Assembly (NCBI GenBank): GCA_028066055.1
Contig: JALCBY010000027.1
Coordinates: 14,621 to 48,889, forward strand
DNA: 34,269 nucleotides
Direction of reading: 5' to 3'
Source of the DNA: Hyphomicrobiaceae bacterium
GTDB lineage: Bacteria > Pseudomonadota > Alphaproteobacteria > Rhizobiales > Methyloligellaceae
The notes below the pieces were generated by a model that saw only the letters and a list, made by a program, of their open reading frames with translations, ran no database searches and had not been told where the DNA came from. The translations under genes and the position numbers were made by a program. Of the stretch, positions 18,382-26,203 are shown one piece after another (position 1 is the first letter of the stretch; every line of letters starts with the position of its first letter).

Positions 18382-19767
18382 ATGGCGGAAAAAGCGATGC
18401 GTCGTGTTGCGGTCATCGGCGGGGTTCGTATCCCGTTTTGCCGGTCCTATGGCGCCTACGCCGACCTCACGAATTTGGAAATGCTCGTCACGGTGCTCGA
18501 CGGTCTTGCCGCGCGCTATGCGCTCGAAGGCGTGCATATTGACGAGGTGACCGGCGGCGCGGTCGTCACCCATGCGAAAGACTGGAACCTGACGCGGGAG
18601 GCGGTGGTGGGAAGTACGCTTGCACCGTCGACGCCGGGGATCACGATGATGCAGGCCTGCGGCACCAGCCTGCAGGCGGCGCTGGGTATCGGCGCGAAGA
18701 TTGCGTCCGGCGAGATTGAATGCGGGATCGCGTGCGGTTCCGACACCGTTTCAGACTCCGCGATCGTGTTCCGGCGAAAGTTCGCGCAGCGCCTGATCCG
18801 GCTTTCACGCGCTCGCAGTCTGAAAGACAAGATATCTGTTTTTAAAGGTTTTTCTCCGGCTGAGCTTGCACCGGAGCCTCCCAGTGTGGCGGAGCCGAGA
18901 ACCGGGCTCAGCATGGGGCAGCATTGCGAGTTGATGGCGCAGGAGTGGGAAATCCCGCGCCAGGATCAGGATCGTCTGGCTTACGACAGTCACAAACACG
19001 CTGCTGCGTCCTATGACGAAGGATTTCAGGACGATCTGCTGGTGCCGTGCGCCGGCGTTTTCCGCGATGACAATCTACGGGTCGACATTGATCTTGAAGC
19101 CATGGCCGAACTCAAGCCGGCGTTCGAGCGTTCCAAGCGCGGGACCTTGACGGCGGCAAATTCAACCCCACTTACTGACGGAGCGTCGGCGGTTCTTCTG
19201 TGTTCAGAAGAATGGGCTGCGGCACGTGATCTGCCGGTTTCCGCCTATCTGACCCATGGTCAAACCGCAGCAATCGACTATGTGGCTGGTGACGGGCTAT
19301 TGATGGCGCCGACAATTGCCGTGTCCAAAATGCTCGATCGCGCCGGTCTGAAGCTGCAGGATTTCGACTACTATGAGATTCACGAGGCGTTTGCCGCCCA
19401 GGTGCTGTGCACCCTGAGGGCGTGGGAATCGGTCGAATACTGCAAGCAGAAGCTTGGAAAGGACGCGCCTCTGGGCTCGATTGTGCGCCACAAAATGAAC
19501 GTAAAAGGTTCCAGCATAGCCTTTGGCCATCCTTTCGCCGCGACCGGTGGTAGGATATTGGGGTCGCTGGCGAAGTTACTGGCCTCGAATCCGACGGCGA
19601 AAGGCCTTATATCCGTCTGCACGGCCGGCGGGATGGGCGTTACGGCAATTTTAGAGGGCGCTCAGGAGAAAAAGGCCTCTGTTAAGGCTGGCTCAACCGA
19701 TTTGCAGACAAAATCATCTGATTCGGCACAATCGGACGAACACGGAGGAGAAACCGGGAGCGCGTAG
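18382..19767 (+). CDS. fadI: 3-ketoacyl-CoA thiolase (FadI-like acetyl-CoA acyltransferase)
   Basis: Thiolase performing the last step of beta-oxidation, 461 aa. The nucleophile is Cys93 in QACGTSLQAA. The other catalytic blocks are YEIHEAFAAQVL, AFGHPFAATGGR and SVCTAGGMGVT (second Cys). The start is the ATG at 18382 with GGAG at 18371-18374; an in-frame GTG two codons earlier overlaps that site. After the thiolase fold ends at ILEGAQ, a polar tail of about 35 residues rich in Ser, Thr, Lys and Asp follows and looks disordered. The role is clear; whether it is strictly FadI or a broader acetyl-CoA acetyltransferase is less so. Confidence 0.92.
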   Translation: MAEKAMRRVAVIGGVRIPFCRSYGAYADLTNLEMLVTVLDGLAARYALEGVHIDEVTGGAVVTHAKDWNLTREAVVGSTLAPSTPGITMMQACGTSLQAALGIGAKIASGEIECGIACGSDTVSDSAIVFRRKFAQRLIRLSRARSLKDKISVFKGFSPAELAPEPPSVAEPRTGLSMGQHCELMAQEWEIPRQDQDRLAYDSHKHAAASYDEGFQDDLLVPCAGVFRDDNLRVDIDLEAMAELKPAFERSKRGTLTAANSTPLTDGASAVLLCSEEWAAARDLPVSAYLTHGQTAAIDYVAGDGLLMAPTIAVSKMLDRAGLKLQDFDYYEIHEAFAAQVLCTLRAWESVEYCKQKLGKDAPLGSIVRHKMNVKGSSIAFGHPFAATGGRILGSLAKLLASNPTAKGLISVCTAGGMGVTAILEGAQEKKASVKAGSTDLQTKSSDSAQSDEHGGETGSA

Positions 19768-19803
19768 GCGGAACGTATTCGATCGGCTTGAAAGGACTGA
19801 AAA

Positions 19804-20811
19804 GTGACCGGACCGAACTTGCATAGCGGGGGCAGCAGGCGGGCGCGAAAAGTTCGCGTGAGCCTGCAGTCGGTTGTCATGGTGGCGGGAGTTGCATTAT
19901 CCGCGCCCACGACGGCACAAGCGAATTTGGGCACCTGGCTGAACACGGATAAGAAGGGCAAGATCGCACTCAGCGAGTGTGGCGAGAACAGCCTGTGTGG
20001 GAAGATTGTCTGGCTGAAAGATCCGATGGATGAAAAGGGTCAGCCGTGGCGTGACATCCTCAATCCCGATCCCAAGCTTCGTGGTCGGCAGGTTGTAGGC
20101 ATTGACGTGTTGCTGAACACCAAAAAGATCGGCCCGAACACATGGCAGGGCCAGATCTACGATCCGGAAGTCGGCAAGGTCTATTATCTGAAGCATCTCA
20201 AGCTGCAGGAGAACAAGGTCGAGGTTCGTGGCTGTCTCTCCAGCGGATGGCCGTGCCGAACCAAATACTGGACGCGATCTCAACCCGTGAGCAGGCCGGC
20301 TCCGTCGATGCAGGTTGCGAAAAAGGCGCCGGCCAAGCCGACGCCGCCTCCAGCTCCGCGTGTCGCGCCACCCGCGCCGGTTCCACCGCCTGTCGCCGCC
20401 GCACGCCCCGCACCGGCGCAACCGCAGCTTCAGGCCCGTGCGCCTCAACCCCGGGTTCAGCAACGGCCACAACCGCGCCCGCAGGCTCGCCCGCCCGCAC
20501 CGCCGCGTCCGGCGGTTGCGCCGCCCCGCGCGCCTAACGTTACGGCATCTATCCCGCGTACCGGCGGGTATCTGGTGCAGGTGGCAGCGAGGCAGAGCCA
20601 GAATGAGGCGCTGCGGGCATTCAATTCCCTGCAACGCCGCTATCCGCAGCTTCTCGGCGGGCTCCGTCCTGAGGTGATGCGTGCGGATCTGGGGCAGCGT
20701 GGAGTCTGGTACCGCGTCGGCATCGGGCCGATGGCCCAACAGAGCGCCGCGGTGAATTTCTGCCAGCGCCTCAAATCTGCCGGTGCCGATTGTCTTATTC
20801 GTCGGCGTTAG
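19804..20811 (+). CDS. DUF2147 - proline-rich linker - SPOR domain envelope protein
   Basis: A 335-aa exported protein with three parts. A hydrophobic signal or anchor lies at about 22-40. A DUF2147 domain follows (about 41-158), with GTWLNTDKKGKIALSEC, CGKIVWLKDPMDEKG and a C-terminal GCLSSGWPCRTKYWTR. Next is a Pro/Ala/Gln-rich linker (about 160-255), then a SPOR domain (about 257-335; GGYLVQVAARQSQNEAL and VWYRVGIGPMAQQSAA). SPOR domains bind denuded septal peptidoglycan, so a cell-wall or division-site location is likely. DUF2147 has no known activity. The start is GTG with AAGGA seven bases before. The 3' end overlaps the convergent acyl-CoA ligase by 17 bp. Confidence 0.88.
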   Translation: MTGPNLHSGGSRRARKVRVSLQSVVMVAGVALSAPTTAQANLGTWLNTDKKGKIALSECGENSLCGKIVWLKDPMDEKGQPWRDILNPDPKLRGRQVVGIDVLLNTKKIGPNTWQGQIYDPEVGKVYYLKHLKLQENKVEVRGCLSSGWPCRTKYWTRSQPVSRPAPSMQVAKKAPAKPTPPPAPRVAPPAPVPPPVAAARPAPAQPQLQARAPQPRVQQRPQPRPQARPPAPPRPAVAPPRAPNVTASIPRTGGYLVQVAARQSQNEALRAFNSLQRRYPQLLGGLRPEVMRADLGQRGVWYRVGIGPMAQQSAAVNFCQRLKSAGADCLIRRR

Positions 20812-22531
20812 GGGCCGAAGACCGTTCTTCGCGGAGTTCCTTTTTCGACAGCTTGCCGATCATCGTCTTTGGCAACTCGTCACGGAACTCGATATCCCGC
20901 GGCATCTCGATCTTCGAGATCTTCGGTTCGAGAAATTCGAGGATGTCTTCACGCGTGGCTGAATGTCCCTCGCGCAGCTTGATATAGGCTGCGGGAACCT
21001 CGCCCCGATATTCGTCCTCGATGCCTATCACGGTGACTTCCTCGACAGCCTCATGCTCATAAATGGCTTCCTCAATCTGCCGCGGATAGATCTTGAACCC
21101 TGCCGCGTTGATCATGTCCTTGAGGCGGTCGACGATAAAGATGAAGCCGTTTTCATCCATATGGCCGACATCGCCTGACCGGAAAAACTCTCCCGTGAAG
21201 GTGTTCTTCGTTTCCTCCGGCTTTTGCCAGTAGCCGGGCATGACTTGCGGTCCTGCGATGCAGATTTCCCCGTCTTCGCCGAGAGGAAGCTCCTTTTTGG
21301 GATCGTCGATAGAACGGATCGAGATAACGGTGGCCGGCAACGGCAGGCCGATTGAACCCTCCACTGCGGAATCGTGTGGCGGGTTGCAGGTGGCGACGGG
21401 AGATGTCTCGCTCAATCCATAGCCCTCGACGAGGGAACAGCCCGATAGCGCTTCGAACCCGCGTTTCACCTCAACCGGCAGGGCAGCGCCCCCGGAAATG
21501 CAGAATTTGAGAGATGAGAGATCCAGGGATTTGGTTTTCGGATGATGCAGGATCGCATTGTAGATGGTCGGCACGCCGGGGAAGATCGTTGGCTGCGTCT
21601 TTGCGATCAGCTTCAGCGCTTCCTCAATATCGAACCGCGGCATGAGAACTATTTCATAGCCGCGCGCGACCCCGAAATTCAGAACCGAGGTCATCGCGAA
21701 TACGTGGAACAGCGGGAGAATGGCGAGGATTCGCTCTTTTTCCCCCAGAAGGTCCGCACACCATGCCTCGACCTGCTGGATATTGATTGTCAGATTGGCA
21801 TGGGTGAGCATTGCCGCCTTGGGCAGCCCTGTTGTGCCGCCGGTATATTGCAGGACGGCGACGTCCCGTTCGGGTTCAATCTCCACGGGTTCCGGCCTGC
21901 CGTCGTTGCCGAGAATTTCGCGGTCGGAAATGATTCGCGACTTCAACTCAGAGTTGAAGGAACGTGCAAGCGTCTTCGACTTTAGTATACGAAACAGCAT
22001 CGACTTTATGGGCGTCAGCATGTCCGTGAACGAACAAACCACCGCCTTGTCGAGCGCCTTGCGCGCAAGCAGGCCTTCGGCCTTTTCGAAAAGCACGGCC
22101 AGGTCCAACGTGACCATTATCTCCGTCTCGCTGTCCTTGATCTGGTGGTCCAGCTCTTCGACCGTATAGAGAGGGTTGCAGTTCACAACGATTCCGCCGG
22201 CCTTGAGGATACCGAAATAGAAAATGACGTAGGCTGGGCAGTTCGGCAGCAACAGTCCCACTTTCGTGCCTTTTCGGACCCCGATATTCTGGAGGCCTTT
22301 GGCACACCGATCCACAAGATTGCCTATTTCACCATAAGTTATTGTTTTCCCGACGAAATGGGTGCAAATCCGGTCCCCATGACGCTCGATGGTCCGGCTC
22401 AGAACGGCGTTGAGCGGTTCGGCTTTGAACCGGGTGTCCCATTTCACGCCGTCGGGATATCCATTGAGCCAGGGATAGGTGCCTTTCGGCCGGGTGGATT
22501 TTCTGACAGGCTTTTTTTTGGATTTTCTCAT
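20795..22531 (-). CDS. fadD: Long-chain fatty acid-CoA ligase
   Basis: ANL-superfamily adenylating enzyme converting free fatty acids to acyl-CoA. The 578-aa product carries the AMP/ATP motif YTGGTTGLPKAAMLTH, the adenine block YGLSETSPVATCNP, the motif GDVGHMDENGFIFIVDRLKD and the C-terminal catalytic Lys in KTMIGKLSKKEL. The start is uncertain: the ATG at 22531 gives a very basic N-terminus (MRKSKKKPVRKS) and an upstream ATG at 22600 is in frame; neither has a good Shine-Dalgarno. Its position next to the fad operon suits fatty-acid catabolism, while the divergent ACP/ketosynthase genes raise the alternative of loading acyl chains for synthesis. Confidence 0.92.
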   Translation of the reverse strand: MRKSKKKPVRKSTRPKGTYPWLNGYPDGVKWDTRFKAEPLNAVLSRTIERHGDRICTHFVGKTITYGEIGNLVDRCAKGLQNIGVRKGTKVGLLLPNCPAYVIFYFGILKAGGIVVNCNPLYTVEELDHQIKDSETEIMVTLDLAVLFEKAEGLLARKALDKAVVCSFTDMLTPIKSMLFRILKSKTLARSFNSELKSRIISDREILGNDGRPEPVEIEPERDVAVLQYTGGTTGLPKAAMLTHANLTINIQQVEAWCADLLGEKERILAILPLFHVFAMTSVLNFGVARGYEIVLMPRFDIEEALKLIAKTQPTIFPGVPTIYNAILHHPKTKSLDLSSLKFCISGGAALPVEVKRGFEALSGCSLVEGYGLSETSPVATCNPPHDSAVEGSIGLPLPATVISIRSIDDPKKELPLGEDGEICIAGPQVMPGYWQKPEETKNTFTGEFFRSGDVGHMDENGFIFIVDRLKDMINAAGFKIYPRQIEEAIYEHEAVEEVTVIGIEDEYRGEVPAAYIKLREGHSATREDILEFLEPKISKIEMPRDIEFRDELPKTMIGKLSKKELREERSSAPNADE

Positions 22532-22887
22532 TGGCCGAATCGTCTGGCTTTCTGTATTGGACCTGATGCCGGACGTATTGACGATGGTTATCCGGACCAT
22601 CCGAGAATGCGGATTCCGACAACGTTACAACGGTTTAATCTTAACCCAAATATGCCTTCATCCCTTGCAATTGTTGTTCAGGATGTCCAAATGGAGACGA
22701 AACGCTAACGGGTTTGGCGTGTGTACGGGTGTGGCTGCGACAGATTGTTCCATTTGCGTGTCACCCTAGACTTAGCCGGAATTTAGGACTAAGTGAACGC
22801 GCGGCTTGCTCAAACATACCAATTGCATTAGCAGTTTGGGAAAATTGACGAAGCTCCGCCATCATACTACGGGGCAGGGAGAGCGAT
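22532..22887. other. Divergent intergenic region between acyl-CoA ligase and ACP genes
   Basis: These 356 bp hold the promoters of two divergent genes. The stretch is visibly more AT-rich than its neighbours. A dyad CTTAG (22771-22775) / CTAAG (22789-22793) is the only symmetry I noticed. AGGGAGAG just before 22888 is the ACP ribosome-binding site. I see no RNA gene, riboswitch or additional coding sequence. Confidence 0.5.
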
Positions 22888-23157
22888 ATGGACGAAGTGG
22901 CCACCAAGATCATCGATATTCTCAAGAAGAATATGAAAGAGCCGTCCGACTCGATTGCGTTGGATACGCCTCTGACTGATCTTGACATTGAATCTCTGGA
23001 CCTCGCGGTCATCGTGTTTGATATCGAGGACACGTTCGGTATTGAGATTCCGTACAATGCAAATGAAGAGGTCGAGGATTTCGCAACGGTCGGTTCGGTC
23101 GTGGACAAGGTGAAATCCATCATCGCCGAAAGCAAGTCTTCCGGAGCGGCAGCTTAG
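22888..23157 (+). CDS. Specialised acyl carrier protein
   Basis: An acidic 89-aa acyl carrier protein. The phosphopantetheine attachment Ser36 lies in LTDLDIESLDLAVIVFDIED, where the housekeeping DSL motif is replaced by ESL. Downstream FGIEIPYNANEEVEDFATVG replaces the usual FDIEIPDEDAEKI-type helix. This marks it as a dedicated carrier rather than AcpP. It stands 65 bp before a ketosynthase gene, an ACP-KAS pairing like NodF-NodE. A good Shine-Dalgarno (AGGGAGAG) precedes the ATG. It likely holds a growing or loaded acyl chain for a special lipid. The pairing is seen; the product is inference. Confidence 0.92.
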   Translation: MDEVATKIIDILKKNMKEPSDSIALDTPLTDLDIESLDLAVIVFDIEDTFGIEIPYNANEEVEDFATVGSVVDKVKSIIAESKSSGAAA

Positions 23158-23173
23158 CAACAACTGGATACTC

Positions 23174-23187
23174 CCGCCTTCGGGCGG
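23174..23187 (+). other. Intercistronic UUCG hairpin between ACP and ketosynthase
   Basis: CCGCC-TTCG-GGCGG forms a five-base-pair stem with the very stable UUCG loop, 16 bp after the ACP stop. No T run follows (ACCAAGTG), so it is probably not a terminator. It could stabilise the ACP mRNA end and set unequal ACP and ketosynthase levels. Confidence 0.45.
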
Positions 23188-23222
23188 ACCAAGTGTACAG
23201 TTCGAAAAAAAATCTCAGATAA

Positions 23223-24461
23223 ATGGCAAAGCCTAAGGATCGCAGGCGCGTCGTAGTGACCGGCCAGGGTGTGGTTTCATCGGTCGGGATCGGGCAAGAC
23301 GCCTTTTGGAGCGCGCTCAAAAAGGGCGAGTGCGGGATTGGTGAAGCTACGCTTTACCCGACCGACGAGCTCTACATCACCATCGCCGGAGAAGTGAAAG
23401 ACTTCGAGCCGCGCGAGCGCTGCCAGTCGAAGCAGTTCCTGCTGGCGGATCGTTATTCGCAGTTCGCTGGCTGCGCTGCGAGTGAGGCCGTGCAGCAGTC
23501 GGGCCTGAAAATGCCTCTCGAGGGCGAGGAAGGCTATCGCGCGGCGTGCATCATCGGATCGGGCATCGGTGGCATTTCCACCATGGAAATGTCCTACAAG
23601 GCGCTGTTCGAAGAGAAGAAGCGCGCCACGCATCCGCTGACGCTCCTCAAGACGATCGGATCATCCGCTGCCGCGCATGTCAGCATCGAGTATGGCATAA
23701 CGGGTCCCTGTTTCGGTGTCGTGAGCGCATGTTCCACCGCGCCGCATTCGATCGGAATCGTATATCGGATGATCCGGGAAGGTCTCTGTGATCTCGGTGT
23801 CGCAGGAGCATCGGAAGCATCGCTGAACTGGGGCACGACGCGTGCATGGCAGGCCATGCGCGTCCTCAGTCCCGATGGACTTTTCCCGTTTGCCAAGGGC
23901 CGCAACGGCACTGTTCTCGGGGAAGGCGCAGGCATTCTCGTACTCGAGGAGTATGAGTATGCGAAGGCACGCGGAGCGAATATCCTTGCCGAGCTCGTCG
24001 GGTATGGCATGACTTCTGATGCTGCGGACATGGTCAACCCGTCGATCGAGGGCGCCTCGAGTGCAATGCAGATCGCGCTCGACGATGCACAGCTTTCTCC
24101 GGGGGATATCGACTACATCAATGCCCACGGTACGGCGACCACGGTGAATGATGTCAATGAGACACGCGCCATCCGGCGTGTTTTCGGCAATGCCGCGAAT
24201 AACCTCTCGATCTCGTCCACCAAGTCGATGCACGGCCATTGTCTCGGTGCGGGCGGCGGCGTGGAGGCCGTTGCCGTGATCAAGTCGATGCACGAAAATA
24301 TCGTTCCGCCGACGATGGGGTACGATGAGCCCGATCCCGAGTGTGATCTCGACTACACGCCGAACAAGGCCCGCGAACGGGAAGTGACATATGCCATGTC
24401 GAACTCGTTCGCCTTTGGCGGGCTTAATGCTGTTCTGATTTTTGGGCCGGCCCCGGCGTAG
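23223..24461 (+). CDS. Beta-ketoacyl-ACP synthase (FabF-like)
   Basis: A condensing enzyme of the FabF/NodE type, 412 aa, extending an acyl-ACP by decarboxylative Claisen condensation. The active-site triad is complete: Cys170 in VVSACSTAPHSIG, His302 in INAHGTATTVND and His339 in STKSMHGHCLGAGG, with Lys334. The C-terminal SNSFAFGGLNAVLIF is the usual FabF end. Its start at 23223 has no clear Shine-Dalgarno. It follows the ACP gene and probably uses that ACP. Its last 38 bp overlap the convergent methyltransferase gene. It is not part of a fab operon, so a specialised fatty acid is more likely than housekeeping synthesis. Confidence 0.92.
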   Translation: MAKPKDRRRVVVTGQGVVSSVGIGQDAFWSALKKGECGIGEATLYPTDELYITIAGEVKDFEPRERCQSKQFLLADRYSQFAGCAASEAVQQSGLKMPLEGEEGYRAACIIGSGIGGISTMEMSYKALFEEKKRATHPLTLLKTIGSSAAAHVSIEYGITGPCFGVVSACSTAPHSIGIVYRMIREGLCDLGVAGASEASLNWGTTRAWQAMRVLSPDGLFPFAKGRNGTVLGEGAGILVLEEYEYAKARGANILAELVGYGMTSDAADMVNPSIEGASSAMQIALDDAQLSPGDIDYINAHGTATTVNDVNETRAIRRVFGNAANNLSISSTKSMHGHCLGAGGGVEAVAVIKSMHENIVPPTMGYDEPDPECDLDYTPNKAREREVTYAMSNSFAFGGLNAVLIFGPAPA

Positions 24462-24978
24462 GCCCGGGCGCGGTCCCACCGGCGCGCCTGTCGGCAATTG
24501 CCGCGTCTTCCAGCAAGATTTTGTAATGTATCACGGCTGCCCATATGGCGGTCATGATGAGCGCGAACCCCCAGGCACCGAATGCAAGCGGCAGCAGCAG
24601 GGTTTCCGCGAGTGTGACCGCATAGTTCGGGTGGCGTGTAAAACGGTACGGGCCTTCGGTCACCACCGGTGCGCCATCCAGCGTGATAATGCGGTGGGTC
24701 CAGTAGCGTCCAAGCGTACCAATCACCCAGTAGCGTACACCCTGCAGCAGAATGTAGAGCACCAGCAGCGGCCAGTAGACCGTCGCATTGGGTGAAATCA
24801 GAAGAAAAATTCCGGCAATCCACGCCAGATGGGCGGTTGCTACGACAGGGTAGTAATTCGCCCCCGCCTCGCGTGCGCCTTCCGCGAGAAGCCGCTTCGT
24901 GTTGGCAGCCGAATAAACTTCTTCCAGACCACGCTGCAGGAGCAGCAAAAGGGCGATAATTTGTGCGATTCCAAACAT
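24424..24978 (-). CDS. Isoprenylcysteine carboxyl methyltransferase family protein
   Basis: An integral membrane SAM-dependent methyltransferase of the ICMT/PEMT superfamily, 184 aa. Hydrophobic spans lie at about 2-16, 45-62, 66-84 and 120-150. The SAM-binding signature GPYRFTRHPNYAVTLAE (109-125) and the later acidic ILLEDAAI are present. It lies eight bases after the type III PKS stop in the same direction. In Streptomyces srsA-srsB and in many bacterial type III PKS clusters, an ICMT-like enzyme O-methylates the alkylresorcinol product; that role is inferred here. The C-terminus is Pro/Gly-rich and its coding end overlaps the ketosynthase gene on the other strand. Confidence 0.87.
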   Translation of the reverse strand: MFGIAQIIALLLLLQRGLEEVYSAANTKRLLAEGAREAGANYYPVVATAHLAWIAGIFLLISPNATVYWPLLVLYILLQGVRYWVIGTLGRYWTHRIITLDGAPVVTEGPYRFTRHPNYAVTLAETLLLPLAFGAWGFALIMTAIWAAVIHYKILLEDAAIADRRAGGTAPGPTPGPAQKSEQH

Positions 24979-24986
24979 GGCGAAGA

Positions 24987-26093
24987 CTATGTCCGTGAAA
25001 GGTCGATCAGTGCAAACGAAACCGTAAAGCCCGGGCCGAAGGCGACCATCAGGTGTGGCCCCTCGTGGCGCGCGCCAACGGTTCGATCGAGAACGAAGAG
25101 AACGGTGGGCGAGGACATATTGCCATAGTCGCGCAGCACATCGCGCGAATGCGCAAGCGCCCCATCTTCGATGTCAAGCGCGCCGGCAATGGCTTCGAGG
25201 ACCTTGCGGCCCCCGGGGTGCGAAACAAGCCCCGCCAGATCCTCAAACCTATAACCGTGCCTGGAGAGAAACGCCTCCGCGGCGGCCTGCAGGCCGTTGC
25301 GGGCAAACTGGGGGATTTGCGTGCTCATGACGACACCGAACCCATCCTGCTCGATGGACCAGCCCATCATGTCCAGCGTGTCCGGCCAGTTATGCTCGCC
25401 AACAGCGAGAATCTGCCCGATGCCTTGTCCGTTATGTCCATCGCCATCGTCTGACCGCACGAGCAGAGCGGCGGCGCCGTCGCCAAAGAGCGCGCTCGAT
25501 ATGTAATTGACCTTGTTCACGTCGCTTCGCCGAAAATTGAGCCCGCAAAGCTCCACGCAGAGCATCAGGACATATTGCCCGTCAAACGTCATCGCGAGCC
25601 GCGCGGCGCGCGCCATGCCCGACACACCGCCGGCGCAGCCCAACCCGAACACCGGCAGACGTTCCGTGGTGGGATCGAGTCCCAGGCGGTGGAGAAGTTT
25701 GGCATCGAGGCTCGGAACACTGAGGCCCGTCGTCGACACGGTCACTATAGCTCCGATTTCACGGGGCAGGGCGGCTGCCTTTTCCATGGCATCCCGTGCA
25801 GCACGTTCCAACAGATCGAGCGCCGCCTCCTCATAAACGGCGTTCCGGTCGACCCAATTGTGCGGCTCGGAAAACCACTCCAGAGGAACACAGGAATAAC
25901 GCTGCTCTATGCCGGTGTTGGCGAAAACCCCTTCGAGATGCTCGAATTCGGGAAACATCTGCTGCGCCAGAGCATGAGCTTCCTTTTGAGAGTAGCCGTG
26001 CGACGGAACGGCGGTGGCAAGGGACGTCAGTTCAACGTCAAGCCGATCGGCCGGTTTGACGGTCAGTTCATTCTCTGGAATACGTCGCAACAT
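24987..26093 (-). CDS. Type III polyketide synthase (chalcone/stilbene synthase family)
   Basis: A 368-aa homodimeric ketosynthase that extends an acyl-CoA starter with malonyl-CoA and cyclises the chain. The catalytic triad is intact: Cys153 in FGLGCAGGVSG, His292 in VSHPGGRKVLE and Asn325 in DYGNMSSPTVLFVL. The C-terminal GPGFTVSFALI carries the family GFGPG-like loop. Bacterial members of this type make alkylresorcinols or alkylpyrones from long-chain acyl-CoAs, and the neighbouring acyl-CoA ligase and beta-oxidation genes could supply or compete for such starters. With the ICMT-like gene downstream it forms a two-gene operon. Product class is inference. Confidence 0.93.
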   Translation of the reverse strand: MLRRIPENELTVKPADRLDVELTSLATAVPSHGYSQKEAHALAQQMFPEFEHLEGVFANTGIEQRYSCVPLEWFSEPHNWVDRNAVYEEAALDLLERAARDAMEKAAALPREIGAIVTVSTTGLSVPSLDAKLLHRLGLDPTTERLPVFGLGCAGGVSGMARAARLAMTFDGQYVLMLCVELCGLNFRRSDVNKVNYISSALFGDGAAALLVRSDDGDGHNGQGIGQILAVGEHNWPDTLDMMGWSIEQDGFGVVMSTQIPQFARNGLQAAAEAFLSRHGYRFEDLAGLVSHPGGRKVLEAIAGALDIEDGALAHSRDVLRDYGNMSSPTVLFVLDRTVGARHEGPHLMVAFGPGFTVSFALIDLSRT

Positions 26094-26203
26094 GACTACT
26101 TTAACCTTCTATCCGACCGTCGAGCGATCCACACTTGCTAAGCTGCCACTCATGTATAGTTATGCTATGGGTCAACAATGTGCTCGCAAATCATTTTCAG
26201 GAG

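Noticed and set aside
20322-20560. Low-complexity C/G-rich stretch considered as a DNA repeat array
   Set aside because: It is explained by the Pro/Ala/Gln linker of the SPOR protein; no regular unit length is seen.
19897-20739. A 280-codon minus-strand frame opposite the DUF2147-SPOR gene
   Set aside because: Composed largely of Arg and Gly opposite a proline-rich linker; a compositional artefact.
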